Assembly: GCF_900116665.1 (NCBI RefSeq)
Contig: NZ_FPBK01000001.1
Span: 186,001 to 250,000, forward strand
Length of the DNA stretch: 64,000 nt
Direction: 5' to 3'
Source of the DNA: Pustulibacterium marinum
GTDB taxonomy: Bacteria > Bacteroidota > Bacteroidia > Flavobacteriales > Flavobacteriaceae
The number at the start of each line of letters is the position of its first letter. Within the stretch, counting starts at the first letter, position 1. The notes below the pieces were generated by a model. The model did no database searches. It saw only the letters and a list, made by a program, of their open reading frames with translations, and was not told the origin of the DNA. The translations under genes and the position numbers were made by a program. Positions 7,086 to 15,407 of this stretch are shown here, piece after piece.

Positions 7086-9605
7086 CTATTCTTTGATTAC
7101 TCTTTTAGTAATACTAGTTCCATTAGCTTCTGTAATTGTAAGCATATAAACTCCTGTAGCCTGATTTCTAATGTCTATTTCAGTAGTGGTAACACCATCG
7201 GTTACTGCAATATTTCTAATAATTCTTCCTTGAAGATCTATTACTTGAATATTTTTGATTTGTCTGTTAACATCAGCATTCACATAAAATAAACCAGAAG
7301 AAGGGTTAGGATAAATATTGATATAATTAGCTTCTGGCGTTTCTTGAGTACCCATAGTTTCCAATGGAGAACTACCAAAAGATATCAAGTAAGAAGAAAC
7401 AACTAAATGTGGATTGAAGGTATCACTACAATCTGTACAAGTTACTCCAGAAATACAATCAGGGTTGTTTGGATGACAATAGTCTGTATAACTTTGATCA
7501 AATATATACTTAAGATCAACTCCATTTTCAGAAATATAGGAAGTCATATCATAATCAAAAAACTGAGCTATACTTCCAGGACACCAACCAGCTCTGTTGT
7601 ATTCCCATGTTCCAGATTGCGGACTACATCCATCTGGGTTAGGACTACATGTATTCCAGTTGTACTGAGAGAATGTTTGTGCATCGTTTACCCAAATGTG
7701 GTGAGTGTTCGCCTGGAACTCGGCAGCATTTCCTGTATTGTTTTCACCCCAACCGTGACCAGAAGAAACTAATTTTATTTTAGCTTCATTCGTGTTTTCA
7801 GGATATTCAAGGTTAAACTCTTCTGTTGGTTGTAAGTCAGCCGGATCACCAAATTGATAGGTTTGATACCATAATTTTTGAATGTTTCCGTAAGGATTAG
7901 CATCTACTCCTGCAGAGTATGCAAGCTCTAGGGTGTATAAGAAACCATTTCCTTGAGTAGAAAGGTTGATTCTAAACTTTGTTTTTCCTTTCAGAATAGA
8001 TTTAAAATCTGTTAAGTTGATGGAACTTGTACAGCTCACTCCATAAGGAGTTAGGTATCTAATAATTTCATACCATTCTCCATCTTTACCTTGCGCTTCT
8101 ATAGAAGAAACTCTATCCCAAGGATCACAACCTCCGTCAGGACAGTCAATATATAATGTTCCTAATATTTCATCGTAAGAATCTACATAACTAGGAAGAT
8201 CAGATTCTACGGTTAACGTTGGATAATCTGCGCTCACCCAAACATCTGTAGTAGCGTTTACGGTTTCGTCACTCGCACTTGAAGATAAATTGAATGAGAA
8301 CGATGTTGTATTGGTAGCACTATAATTGTTATCTGCGTTTACTTCAAGATTGTGGTTTCCAAAAGAAGAAGGAGTCCACCAGCCAGTGTAATATCCATTT
8401 CCATGATTTGTTAATGTAACATCTTCGTTATCTATTGTAGCAGTAACAGTACTTACAGAAAATAGTTCTGGGTATTCAATCTCAGCTCTAATAGCAACTT
8501 TCATAGGAATTAAAGAAGAAGCATATACATTTCCTGCAAGTGGGTGTAGAACATCTGTAGTTACTAGTATTCCATTTGGATCAAGCACCTCAAAAGAAGT
8601 ATAAACATCTGTAGCTGGTTCATAGGTTTCATTTCCGCCTTGGCTTGCTTTTAAAGTAACTTCACCTGCGGTTCCATCTAGCGTTACAGTATTGCCATCA
8701 ACGGTAGCTGGCCCGGAAACAACTTCGTAAGTTACATCAAGTCCAGAAGTAGATGTAGCAGCTATTGTAAAAGGTTCATCTGTAGTTAATTTATCGCTAA
8801 TATCGTTGAATGTGATTACTTGAAAATTATCGTCTAAAGTACCATTGAAGTTTGAAGTTTCTCCTGTTAAAGCGAAGTTGTATAAAGTAGAATTTTTGCT
8901 TGTTTCGCCACTTTGCGCTAAAACTTGAGTGATTGAAGTGTTATCTCCTCCAGGAGTTCCTTGGTTAAATTTGTAATAAACCACAAGATCCTCTTCATCA
9001 CCATCCAGTTCGTTATCCATCATATCCTGAATCTCAGTTTGGCTAAGTGCTTTGTTCCATAAAGAAACTTCATCGGCTCTACCTTTATAGATAAAGTTAT
9101 AACCGGATAGCAAAGATTTTCCAACAGTAAAAGGTCTGTCATCTGAAGCAAAATACCCACTACCTGGTGCAAAACTTGAACCGATTAATTCGCCATCAAT
9201 ATAAAGTCTTACTGTGAAACCAGCATACACCCATGCAATATGTTGCCATTGCCCAGCAACGATGGTTCCTTCTGGAGCAGTAACTTCATATAATGTGTTG
9301 CTAGAAGTTACTAGTCTACACTCTAATGCGCCGTTACTTAGTTGTAAGACATACATTTGTCCATTACCTGTTCCTCCACCTCGGATACTCATCATTCCTT
9401 GGCCATAAATAAGTTCGTCTGTATAGAACCATCCAGCCATGGTTATGGAGCTTGATCCATATAAATAAGAAGAGGCGTTGTCAAATTGTGTGTAATCATC
9501 GGTACCATCAAAGTGTAGGTATTGATTTGATTGTGCCGACGATATTGATGTTGACATAAGTATCAGAAAGAGCATTATCTGAATACTTTGGTAAAAATTT
9601 TTCAT
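7086..9605 (-). CDS. Secreted LamG / PNGase F-like glycoprotein amidase with T9SS sorting tail
   Basis: An 839-residue exported protein: signal peptide (1-24, ending S-S-A-Q), LamG/concanavalin-like domain (about 28-245, SITMAGWFYTD), an MBG/Ig-like domain (about 265-345, VSGPATVDGN), a second beta domain, then a peptide-N-glycosidase F-like region (about 450-760) with many cysteines and the SGHGWGENN and FQANTHHIWVN stretches. It ends with a type IX secretion tail (about 765-839) starting Y-I-N-I-Y-P-N-P and closing in T-K-R-V-I-K. PNGase F enzymes release N-glycans from glycoproteins, so the likely substrate is algal or animal glycoprotein. Catalytic residues were not individually verified. 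Confidence 0.82.
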   Translation of the reverse strand: MKNFYQSIQIMLFLILMSTSISSAQSNQYLHFDGTDDYTQFDNASSYLYGSSSITMAGWFYTDELIYGQGMMSIRGGGTGNGQMYVLQLSNGALECRLVTSSNTLYEVTAPEGTIVAGQWQHIAWVYAGFTVRLYIDGELIGSSFAPGSGYFASDDRPFTVGKSLLSGYNFIYKGRADEVSLWNKALSQTEIQDMMDNELDGDEEDLVVYYKFNQGTPGGDNTSITQVLAQSGETSKNSTLYNFALTGETSNFNGTLDDNFQVITFNDISDKLTTDEPFTIAATSTSGLDVTYEVVSGPATVDGNTVTLDGTAGEVTLKASQGGNETYEPATDVYTSFEVLDPNGILVTTDVLHPLAGNVYASSLIPMKVAIRAEIEYPELFSVSTVTATIDNEDVTLTNHGNGYYTGWWTPSSFGNHNLEVNADNNYSATNTTSFSFNLSSSASDETVNATTDVWVSADYPTLTVESDLPSYVDSYDEILGTLYIDCPDGGCDPWDRVSSIEAQGKDGEWYEIIRYLTPYGVSCTSSINLTDFKSILKGKTKFRINLSTQGNGFLYTLELAYSAGVDANPYGNIQKLWYQTYQFGDPADLQPTEEFNLEYPENTNEAKIKLVSSGHGWGENNTGNAAEFQANTHHIWVNDAQTFSQYNWNTCSPNPDGCSPQSGTWEYNRAGWCPGSIAQFFDYDMTSYISENGVDLKYIFDQSYTDYCHPNNPDCISGVTCTDCSDTFNPHLVVSSYLISFGSSPLETMGTQETPEANYINIYPNPSSGLFYVNADVNRQIKNIQVIDLQGRIIRNIAVTDGVTTTEIDIRNQATGVYMLTITEANGTSITKRVIKE

Positions 9606-9714
9606 GTAATGTGAATGTTGGTTAATTTATTGCAAAGTTATTGTGAGAATTACTATTAGGCAATAAACTTTCACAATAAGTTAGTTACAAAGTATAAAAT
9701 GTGTAGGTTATTTG

Positions 9715-9927
9715 TTAATTTTCAATATTTAATTCTGTGAGTTTATCACTAGATTTTAGAAAATCATATGCTCTCCATAGTAGTTGATCTTGCACTTTAT
9801 ATTTCCAAACAACTTCTTTTTCTGGAGAAACTTCCCAAAACCCGTAATCACCTTCACAGATCAAAGTGTTTCCATTATGTAGTCTTACTGCGCCAGAAAT
9901 TCTTCCATAGAATACTGTGGTGGGTTT
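9715..9927 (-). pseudogene. Remnant of an arylsulfotransferase-like gene (C-terminal end)
   Basis: The minus strand between 9927 and the stop at 9715 is open for about 70 codons without an ATG, and an in-frame stop lies just upstream (9928-9930). The translation includes VFYGRISGAVRLHNGNTLIC and EGDYGFWEVSPEKEVVWKY, which resembles the repeated beta-propeller strands of arylsulfotransferase (ASST) family proteins, where NGNTLI-CEG and G-FWEV-P-G-IVWEY are typical. I read it as the end of a lost gene. It lies between the glycosidase gene and the tRNA terminator. Recognition is from memory of the family pattern. Confidence 0.6.
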
Positions 9928-9955
9928 TCATAGCAGTTAATTGGTTTAAATAAAA

Positions 9956-9985
9956 AAGCCTTGAAAAAAAATATTTTCAAGGCTT
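9956..9985 (-). terminator. Terminator of the tRNA transcript
   Basis: AAGCCTTGAAAA pairs with TTTTCAAGGCTT; on the minus strand the stem is followed by a run of T residues, right after the tRNA 3' end. Confidence 0.8.
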
Positions 9986-10000
9986 AGCAATGCGTAAAAG

Positions 10001-10074
10001 TGGTCCCACATGGGCTCGAACCATGGACCCCCTGATTATGAGTCAGGTGCTCTAACCAGCTGAGCTATAGGACC
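10001..10074 (-). tRNA. tRNA with CAU anticodon (elongator Met, or Ile2)
   Basis: The minus strand folds as a 74-nt cloverleaf: acceptor GGTCCTA pairs with TGGGACC, D-arm AGCTCAGCTGGTTAGAGC, anticodon stem CCTGA/TCAGG with loop CTCATAA, T-arm CATGG-TTCGAGC-CCATG, discriminator A. CCA is not encoded. The CAU anticodon fits elongator methionine or a lysidine-modified isoleucine tRNA; sequence alone does not settle it for me. It is not an initiator tRNA, because the first pair G-C is intact. Confidence 0.93.
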
Positions 10075-10134
10075 TGCATTTTGCGGATGCAATATTACTA
10101 TTAATTTAAGAATACACCAAACAAAAAAACTATT

Positions 10135-10536
10135 TTATGAAATTTCTTGGCAAAGTTCTATCAGTACTCCGTTTGTAGTTTTTGGATGTAAAAATGCAAC
10201 TAACTTATTGTCTGCTCCTTTCTTGGGAGTTTCATTGAGAACAGTAAAACCTTCCAATTTCAAACGTGTAATTTCATCTTCAATATTTTCTACGTCAAAA
10301 GCTATATGATGAATGCCTTCTCCTTTTTTTTCAATGAATTTGGTTATGGGACTAGTTTCGGTGGTTCCTTCCAGAAGTTCAATTTTATTTGGTCCAACTT
10401 CAAAAAATGAAGTTTTAACACCTTCACTTTCTACAGTTTCGGTTTTGTACTGTGGTTTTCCAAAAAGTGAAGCGAAAAGATTATTTGAATCTTCAATATT
10501 TTTAACGGCAATGCCAATGTGTTCTATTTTTTTCAT
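10135..10536 (-). CDS. mce: Methylmalonyl-CoA epimerase
   Basis: A 133-residue glyoxalase-fold enzyme that interconverts the (R) and (S) forms of methylmalonyl-CoA in propionate metabolism. The metal ligands of the family are visible: His in K-I-E-H-I-G-I-A-V near the start, the IHHIAFDV motif, and a final glutamate in L-I-E-L-C. Length is typical. It is transcribed toward the tRNA gene and diverges from rbfA. Confidence 0.93.
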   Translation of the reverse strand: MKKIEHIGIAVKNIEDSNNLFASLFGKPQYKTETVESEGVKTSFFEVGPNKIELLEGTTETSPITKFIEKKGEGIHHIAFDVENIEDEITRLKLEGFTVLNETPKKGADNKLVAFLHPKTTNGVLIELCQEIS

Positions 10537-10610
10537 AAGATAGGGAATGGAGTATGCTTTTTAATTTTGCTACTTTTTTTAAAAGAATAAATAACTCGTA
10601 CTAAAATACG

Positions 10611-10618
10611 TATTTTTG
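10611..10618 (+). promoter_or_regulatory. -7 box for rbfA
   Basis: TATTTTTG fits TAnnTTTG and ends only 4 bases before the rbfA ATG, so the transcript may be leaderless or nearly so. No clear -33 element was seen. Confidence 0.45.
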
Positions 10619-10622
10619 CACT

Positions 10623-11015
10623 ATGGAAAGTAATAGACAGAAGAAAATAGCAGGAGTACTGCAAAAGGATTTGGCAGATATTTTACAAAGTGCTGCAAGA
10701 GATGGAGGATTAAATGGAGTTCTTATTTCGGTAACCAAGGTTAATGTTACGGTAGATTTGTCTATGGCAAAAGTTTATTTAAGTATTTTTCCACATGATA
10801 AAGGAGTGGAGTTACTTGAAGGAATTAGAGCCAATAAAAATAGTATTAAACATAACTTATCTCAGAGGACTAAAAATCAATTGAGACGCGTGCCTGACTT
10901 AGAGTTTTATATAGATGATTCTCTTGAATATATTGACAAAATAGATAAGTCCTTGAAAGGAGAAGAAAATCCATTAGAAAATCCAGATTTGTTAGATAAA
11001 CGCAAAAAATCTTAA
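10623..11015 (+). CDS. rbfA: Ribosome-binding factor A
   Basis: A 130-residue KH-like protein that helps mature the 30S subunit and 16S rRNA 5' end. Family features are the N-terminal R-Q-K-K-I-A-G-V-L-Q-K-D-L, the central V-D-L-S-M-A-K-V-Y-L-S strand, and R-R-V-P-D-L-E-F-Y-I-D-D-S. It is 15 bases upstream of an FtsX-like permease gene, an order often seen in flavobacteria. Confidence 0.95.
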   Translation: MESNRQKKIAGVLQKDLADILQSAARDGGLNGVLISVTKVNVTVDLSMAKVYLSIFPHDKGVELLEGIRANKNSIKHNLSQRTKNQLRRVPDLEFYIDDSLEYIDKIDKSLKGEENPLENPDLLDKRKKS

Positions 11016-11030
11016 ATCTCCGTTTTACAT

Positions 11031-12230
11031 TTGAATGTACCTTTTTACATAGCTGGTAGGTATTTAATTTCCAGAAGTAAACAAAACGCTATAAATATCA
11101 TAAATACGATGTCTGCAATAGTTGTAGTTATAGCGGCTGCAGCTTTGCTAATTGTTTTATCTGGTTTTGGAGGTTTAGAAAAATTCAGTTTAAGTTTTGC
11201 ATCAGTTTTTGATCCAGACTTAAAAGTGGTACCAGTTACAGGGAAAACTTTCTCAGTTACCCCAAACCAATTAGACGCTATTTCAAAGATTGAGGGTATA
11301 AGTGCTTATTCAAAGATTATAGAAGAGCGGGTTTTTCTGAATTTCAAACAAAAAAATCACATTGCGTACATTAAAGGTGTAGATGCAAATTATGGAAACG
11401 TTAATCCAGTTGATAGTATTGTAGGGTATGGCACATGGACGTTGACTGACAATACCGTGGTCATAGGTAATGGAATTTCCAATACGCTAAGCTTGGGTAT
11501 TTTTAACAGAAATGATGCACTTCAAATAATTGTGCCAAAACCGGGAAAAGGTAGTATTACCAGTCAGGCAAAGCCATATAGGGAAGCTTTTGTTACTGCA
11601 ACCGGAATTTATCAGATTACGGAAGAATTGGATAAAAAATATGTGTTTACCACTTTTGATTTAGCTCGTGATTTAACTTCTATAGGTGATAATGAAGTAT
11701 CTTTTCTAGAGATAAAGACAACAAAAAATGCTGATAATGATAAGATTATAGAGCAACTCAAAACCGTTTTTAACAATAATATTGCAGTTAAGAACAGAAA
11801 ACAATTAAATGATGCACTCTATAAAATGCTCAATACAGAAAATGTAGCAATTTATCTCATTTTTACATTGGTACTCATAGTGGCTCTCTTCAATTTAGCT
11901 GGAGCCATAACTATGATGATTTTAGATAAAAAAGATAATCTAAAAACTTTATACGCGGTAGGAATTACTGTTCCACAGCTAAGAAATATTTTCTTTTTAC
12001 AAGGTACATTGGTTACCGTTGGAGGTGGACTTTTAGGTATTCTTATAGGAGTTATTCTATTAATTATTCAGCAAAATGCTCCGTTTGTGTATATACCCCC
12101 ATCACTACCATATCCAGTGGTGATAAAAATTTCTGATATTCTCATAGTTTTTTCAACAATTTCTATTTTAGGTTGCTCTGTTTCAAGAATGGCAGCAAAC
12201 AGAATTTCCAAAAAACTACTTGCCAAGTAG
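11031..12230 (+). CDS. FtsX-like ABC transporter permease (LolC/E type)
   Basis: A 399-residue inner-membrane protein with the MacB/FtsX layout: one N-terminal helix (about 22-44), a large periplasmic domain (about 45-270), then three helices near 275-300, 320-345 and 365-385. Similar proteins extract lipoproteins or move cell-envelope substrates with an ATPase partner, which is not encoded nearby. The start is TTG at 11031: the frame has a stop at 11013-11015 and no ATG before the conserved N-V-P-F-Y-I-A-G-R-Y-L. Confidence 0.85.
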   Translation: MNVPFYIAGRYLISRSKQNAINIINTMSAIVVVIAAAALLIVLSGFGGLEKFSLSFASVFDPDLKVVPVTGKTFSVTPNQLDAISKIEGISAYSKIIEERVFLNFKQKNHIAYIKGVDANYGNVNPVDSIVGYGTWTLTDNTVVIGNGISNTLSLGIFNRNDALQIIVPKPGKGSITSQAKPYREAFVTATGIYQITEELDKKYVFTTFDLARDLTSIGDNEVSFLEIKTTKNADNDKIIEQLKTVFNNNIAVKNRKQLNDALYKMLNTENVAIYLIFTLVLIVALFNLAGAITMMILDKKDNLKTLYAVGITVPQLRNIFFLQGTLVTVGGGLLGILIGVILLIIQQNAPFVYIPPSLPYPVVIKISDILIVFSTISILGCSVSRMAANRISKKLLAK

Positions 12231-12350
12231 GAGTTTTACTGAAAATAAATTATCAAAATTGTTGTATTTTCGGTAATTATAAATTGTAAGTCAAATGCTT
12301 GATTTTACAGCATAATAGTAACCAAAATCCGTTTAACTAAAGTAAACGAC

Positions 12351-12420
12351 CATTCGTCTACAGTTTAGATAGACTTAAACTAAACCGACTTAGTTAACAA
12401 AGCATTGTTAATTACTTTTG
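12351..12420 (+). promoter_or_regulatory. Candidate LytTR-controlled promoter, site A (signalling operon)
   Basis: CATTCGTCTACAG (12351-12363) lies 62 bases upstream of a perfect -7 box TACTTTTG (12413-12420), which is 28 bases before the receiver gene. The same 13-mer, with one or two changes, occurs 60 bases upstream of the same -7 box at 18771 and 20175. The regulator is inferred to be the LytTR protein encoded by this operon; LytTR proteins bind upstream elements at this kind of distance. Confidence 0.65.
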
Positions 12421-12448
12421 TGTACAATTCTTTAATTCATAAACAAAG

Positions 12449-12862
12449 ATGACAAATTCCCTAAAAGTGCTTCTCATAGAAGATGATATGATTGAGACCA
12501 TGAAACTCAACCGTACCGTTTCTAAGCTGCAGTTAAAACATTCTATCACCGAAGCAAAAAATGGTGAAGAAGCATTACAGGTCTTAGAGCAGAAAGATAG
12601 ATTACCAGATATTATTCTACTCGATTTAAATATGCCGAAAATTAACGGTATAGAATTTTTGTCAATTCTGAAAAATAATGATACCTTGAGGTACATTCCT
12701 ACAATTGTTTTAACTACTTCTAGTAATCATAAAGATTTATTAGAGTGCTACAAAATAGGTGTTGCGGGCTACGTAATCAAACCATTAAAGTATGAAGATT
12801 ATGTAGAAAAAATTGATAAGGTATTAAGTTATTGGAGTGTTAATGAGTTAATCAAGGTGTAA
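12449..12862 (+). CDS. Single-domain response regulator (CheY-like receiver)
   Basis: A 137-residue stand-alone receiver with the acidic pair E11-D12-D13, phosphoacceptor D59 in L-L-D-L-N-M-P, a T-T-S switch strand and K in the V-I-K-P motif. It has no output domain, so it likely passes phosphate or regulates a kinase. It is the first gene of the operon, 7 bases before the H-NOX gene. Receivers of this Rcp1-like type often pair with PAS kinases such as the one encoded downstream. Confidence 0.92.
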   Translation: MTNSLKVLLIEDDMIETMKLNRTVSKLQLKHSITEAKNGEEALQVLEQKDRLPDIILLDLNMPKINGIEFLSILKNNDTLRYIPTIVLTTSSNHKDLLECYKIGVAGYVIKPLKYEDYVEKIDKVLSYWSVNELIKV

Positions 12863-12869
12863 TGCAGCT

Positions 12870-13412
12870 ATGAAAGGAATTGTTTTTACAGAGTTTTTAG
12901 AACTAGTTGAGGATAAGTTTGGTTTGGAAATGGTAGATACCATCATTACTGAGTCAGATTTAGAATCAGGAGGAGTTTATACATCCGTAGGAACTTATGA
13001 ATTTTCAGAAATGCTACAACTTCTGCAAAGTTTAAATAGCCATACAGGAATTCCTATAGATGACCTTTTGCTAGTGTATGCAGAACATTTTTTTAGTGTA
13101 CTCAAGAAAAGTTATCCTCAATTTCTTGTAATGTATTCAGACCCAATTGAGATGATATCCTCTATAGAGAGTCATATACATGTTGAAGTTAGAAAAATTT
13201 ATCCTGATGCAGAATTGCCTACTTTTGAAGTGGTAGAAAAATCTAAAAAGGCACTTACAATGATTTATAAGTCAAGTAGATCTATGCATTATTTTGGTCT
13301 AGGGCTTATGAAGCAAACATTCAAACACTTTAATACGAACGCAACTATTTTGGTAGAAAAAATAAAGGAAGACGGTACCGAAGTCAAATTTATCATCCAA
13401 AAAAGTGAATGA
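12870..13412 (+). CDS. H-NOX (haem NO/O2-binding) sensor protein
   Basis: A 180-residue soluble haem sensor. The start M-K-G-I-V-F-T-E-F is typical of H-NOX. The probable proximal ligand is H104 in I-H-V-E-V-R-K-I-Y-P, matching the family pattern H-x2-V-x3-YP, and the haem propionate-binding YxSxR motif is Y133-K-S-S-R137. Stand-alone bacterial H-NOX proteins bind nitric oxide and usually inhibit a neighbouring histidine kinase. The stop overlaps the kinase start (ATGA), which strongly couples the two. Confidence 0.93.
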   Translation: MKGIVFTEFLELVEDKFGLEMVDTIITESDLESGGVYTSVGTYEFSEMLQLLQSLNSHTGIPIDDLLLVYAEHFFSVLKKSYPQFLVMYSDPIEMISSIESHIHVEVRKIYPDAELPTFEVVEKSKKALTMIYKSSRSMHYFGLGLMKQTFKHFNTNATILVEKIKEDGTEVKFIIQKSE

Positions 13413-15394
13413 GCGTTTCCATATCCATACTTGAAAGAGCTTTAGAAAGAGAAAAAGCAGCAAGAAAACAAGCCGAAACTATCTTAGAGAAAAAATCGGC
13501 AGAGCTATACAAAATCACACAAGAGCTCCAAGAGTCTAATCAAAAATTAAATCATTTATTTAACGCCACTCGTTCAGAGCTTACAGGCGTTTTTGCCAAT
13601 TTGGTAGACGCCTATTTAGTAACAGATCTTTCGGGTGATGTTATAAAAATGAACGATGCCGCAATCCAACTTTTAGGATTTGATTGTACCAAGGAAAACT
13701 TCAATATCAAACACTTGATTTTTAAAGAGGATCTGGCGGTTTTCTATACATATTTCAAACAGATTGATGCTGAAAATCAATACAAGGATTTCAATGTAAG
13801 AGTTGTAACAAAGTCTAACGAATTGAAAATTTTGCACATCAATTGTAGTATGATGCATGATCAAGATTCCAATGAACCCGTTGCAGTTCAGGGAATTTTT
13901 AGGGATGTTACATCGCAAGTTTTTGCAGAAGAAAAGCTTAGAGCCTCGGAAAATAGATTAGCCCTTTTGGTAAACAATTTAGATAGTGGTGTTTTCATGC
14001 TAAACGAAAACAACACTATCTTACTAGCCAATAAAAAGCTATGTGATATTTTTAATCTGAAAGTGTCTGCCGATGAACTTTCTGGAAAAAAATTGAAAGA
14101 TAGCGGCTTTATATTTGACGAATTATTTACAGATAAAGATGCTGTTCTAGATCGTTATCAAGAAATTACTTCAAAAAAACAGGTTGTTCTAGGGGACGAA
14201 TTGCAATTGAAAAATGGAAGGTTTCTTGAGCGAAATTATATTCCAATATATGAAAATGATGAATTTAGAGGTCATCTATGGAGTTTCATTGACATCACAT
14301 TAAAAAAGAAATTTAGACAATCTCTGGAATCAGAAAAGCAAAAGTACGGCAACGTAATTGCAAATATGAATCTTGGCATGGTGGAGTTAAGTAATGACGG
14401 CCAAGTGGTAATGGTAAATCAAAGTTTTTGTAAAATATCTGGTTTTACCGAAGAAGAGATTATTGGTAAAGGGATTGGTCTTTTTACAAAAGATGCTTCA
14501 AAATCTTTTAAACGTATATTACAGGAAAAAGGAAAACGTATAGAAGGTATTTCTAGTTCCTATGAAATAGAAGCATTTAATAAGATAGGCGATAAGAGAT
14601 ATTGGCTTATAAGTGGTGCTCCAAACTACACTATTGAGGGTAAAGTTGCTGGGTCAATAGGTATTGTATTAGACATTACAGAAATACGTAACCTTCAATT
14701 TCAAAAAGAAGCACTGGTAGAAAAACTAGAGCGCAGTAATATTGAGCTTCAAGAATATGCGCACATTGTTTCTCATGACCTTAAATCTCCATTGCGAAGT
14801 ATCTATGCATTGGTATCTTGGTTAAAAGAAGATAATGAAGGCAAGCTAGACGAGCTAAGTATGCAAAATTTTGGCATGATAGAGTCTACACTTGAAAAGA
14901 TGGAGCAATTAATTACAGATATTCTTAATTATTCAAGTGCAGGAGCTGGTACTTTAGAAGTTTCTTCCGTAGATCTAAATATTGTAATAGAAGATATTAA
15001 ACAATTATTGTACATTCCCAATCATATTCAAGTGGAAGTAGTTGATAAATTACCTGTGATCTCCGCAGATCATGTGAAAATTCAGCAGGTTTTTCAAAAC
15101 TTGATAAGTAATGCTATAAAATTCATAGATAAAGAAGAAGGGCTTGTTGAAATAGGATATAGACAAACTGAAAAATTCTATGAATTCTATGTAAAAGATA
15201 ATGGAATAGGTGTTGAAGAAAAGTATCATAACAAGGTATTTGAAATTTTCCATTCACTCAAGAAAAGTAAAGATTCAACGGGAATTGGCCTGTCTATTGT
15301 CAAAAAAATCATAAAATTATATAATGGAAGAATTTGGATAGAAAGTACACCAGGAGAAGGTACAACATTCAAATTCACAATTAAAAAGAGCTAA
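13409..15394 (+). CDS. PAS-containing hybrid-free histidine kinase, probable H-NOX partner
   Basis: A 661-residue cytoplasmic kinase without evident membrane helices. It begins with a coiled coil (about 5-55), followed by three PAS domains (about 58-170, 180-300, 312-430), a HisKA domain with phosphoacceptor H456 in HIVSHDLKSPLR, and a HATPase domain with N box NLISNAIKF, DNGIGV and GIGLSIVKKI. There is no receiver on the protein. Start overlaps the H-NOX stop. Expected role: autophosphorylation controlled by NO-bound H-NOX, with transfer to Hpt and the receivers encoded in the same operon. Confidence 0.92.
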   Translation: MSVSISILERALEREKAARKQAETILEKKSAELYKITQELQESNQKLNHLFNATRSELTGVFANLVDAYLVTDLSGDVIKMNDAAIQLLGFDCTKENFNIKHLIFKEDLAVFYTYFKQIDAENQYKDFNVRVVTKSNELKILHINCSMMHDQDSNEPVAVQGIFRDVTSQVFAEEKLRASENRLALLVNNLDSGVFMLNENNTILLANKKLCDIFNLKVSADELSGKKLKDSGFIFDELFTDKDAVLDRYQEITSKKQVVLGDELQLKNGRFLERNYIPIYENDEFRGHLWSFIDITLKKKFRQSLESEKQKYGNVIANMNLGMVELSNDGQVVMVNQSFCKISGFTEEEIIGKGIGLFTKDASKSFKRILQEKGKRIEGISSSYEIEAFNKIGDKRYWLISGAPNYTIEGKVAGSIGIVLDITEIRNLQFQKEALVEKLERSNIELQEYAHIVSHDLKSPLRSIYALVSWLKEDNEGKLDELSMQNFGMIESTLEKMEQLITDILNYSSAGAGTLEVSSVDLNIVIEDIKQLLYIPNHIQVEVVDKLPVISADHVKIQQVFQNLISNAIKFIDKEEGLVEIGYRQTEKFYEFYVKDNGIGVEEKYHNKVFEIFHSLKKSKDSTGIGLSIVKKIIKLYNGRIWIESTPGEGTTFKFTIKKS

Positions 15395-15407
15395 AAAAAG
15401 AGAAGGT

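Noticed and set aside
9928-9950. A CATAGCA..TTGGTT word near the tRNA resembles the 22-base repeat box.
   Set aside because: Only about 15 positions match and a gap is needed; the hairpin that follows is the tRNA terminator and lacks the GTGGT loop. Judged chance.
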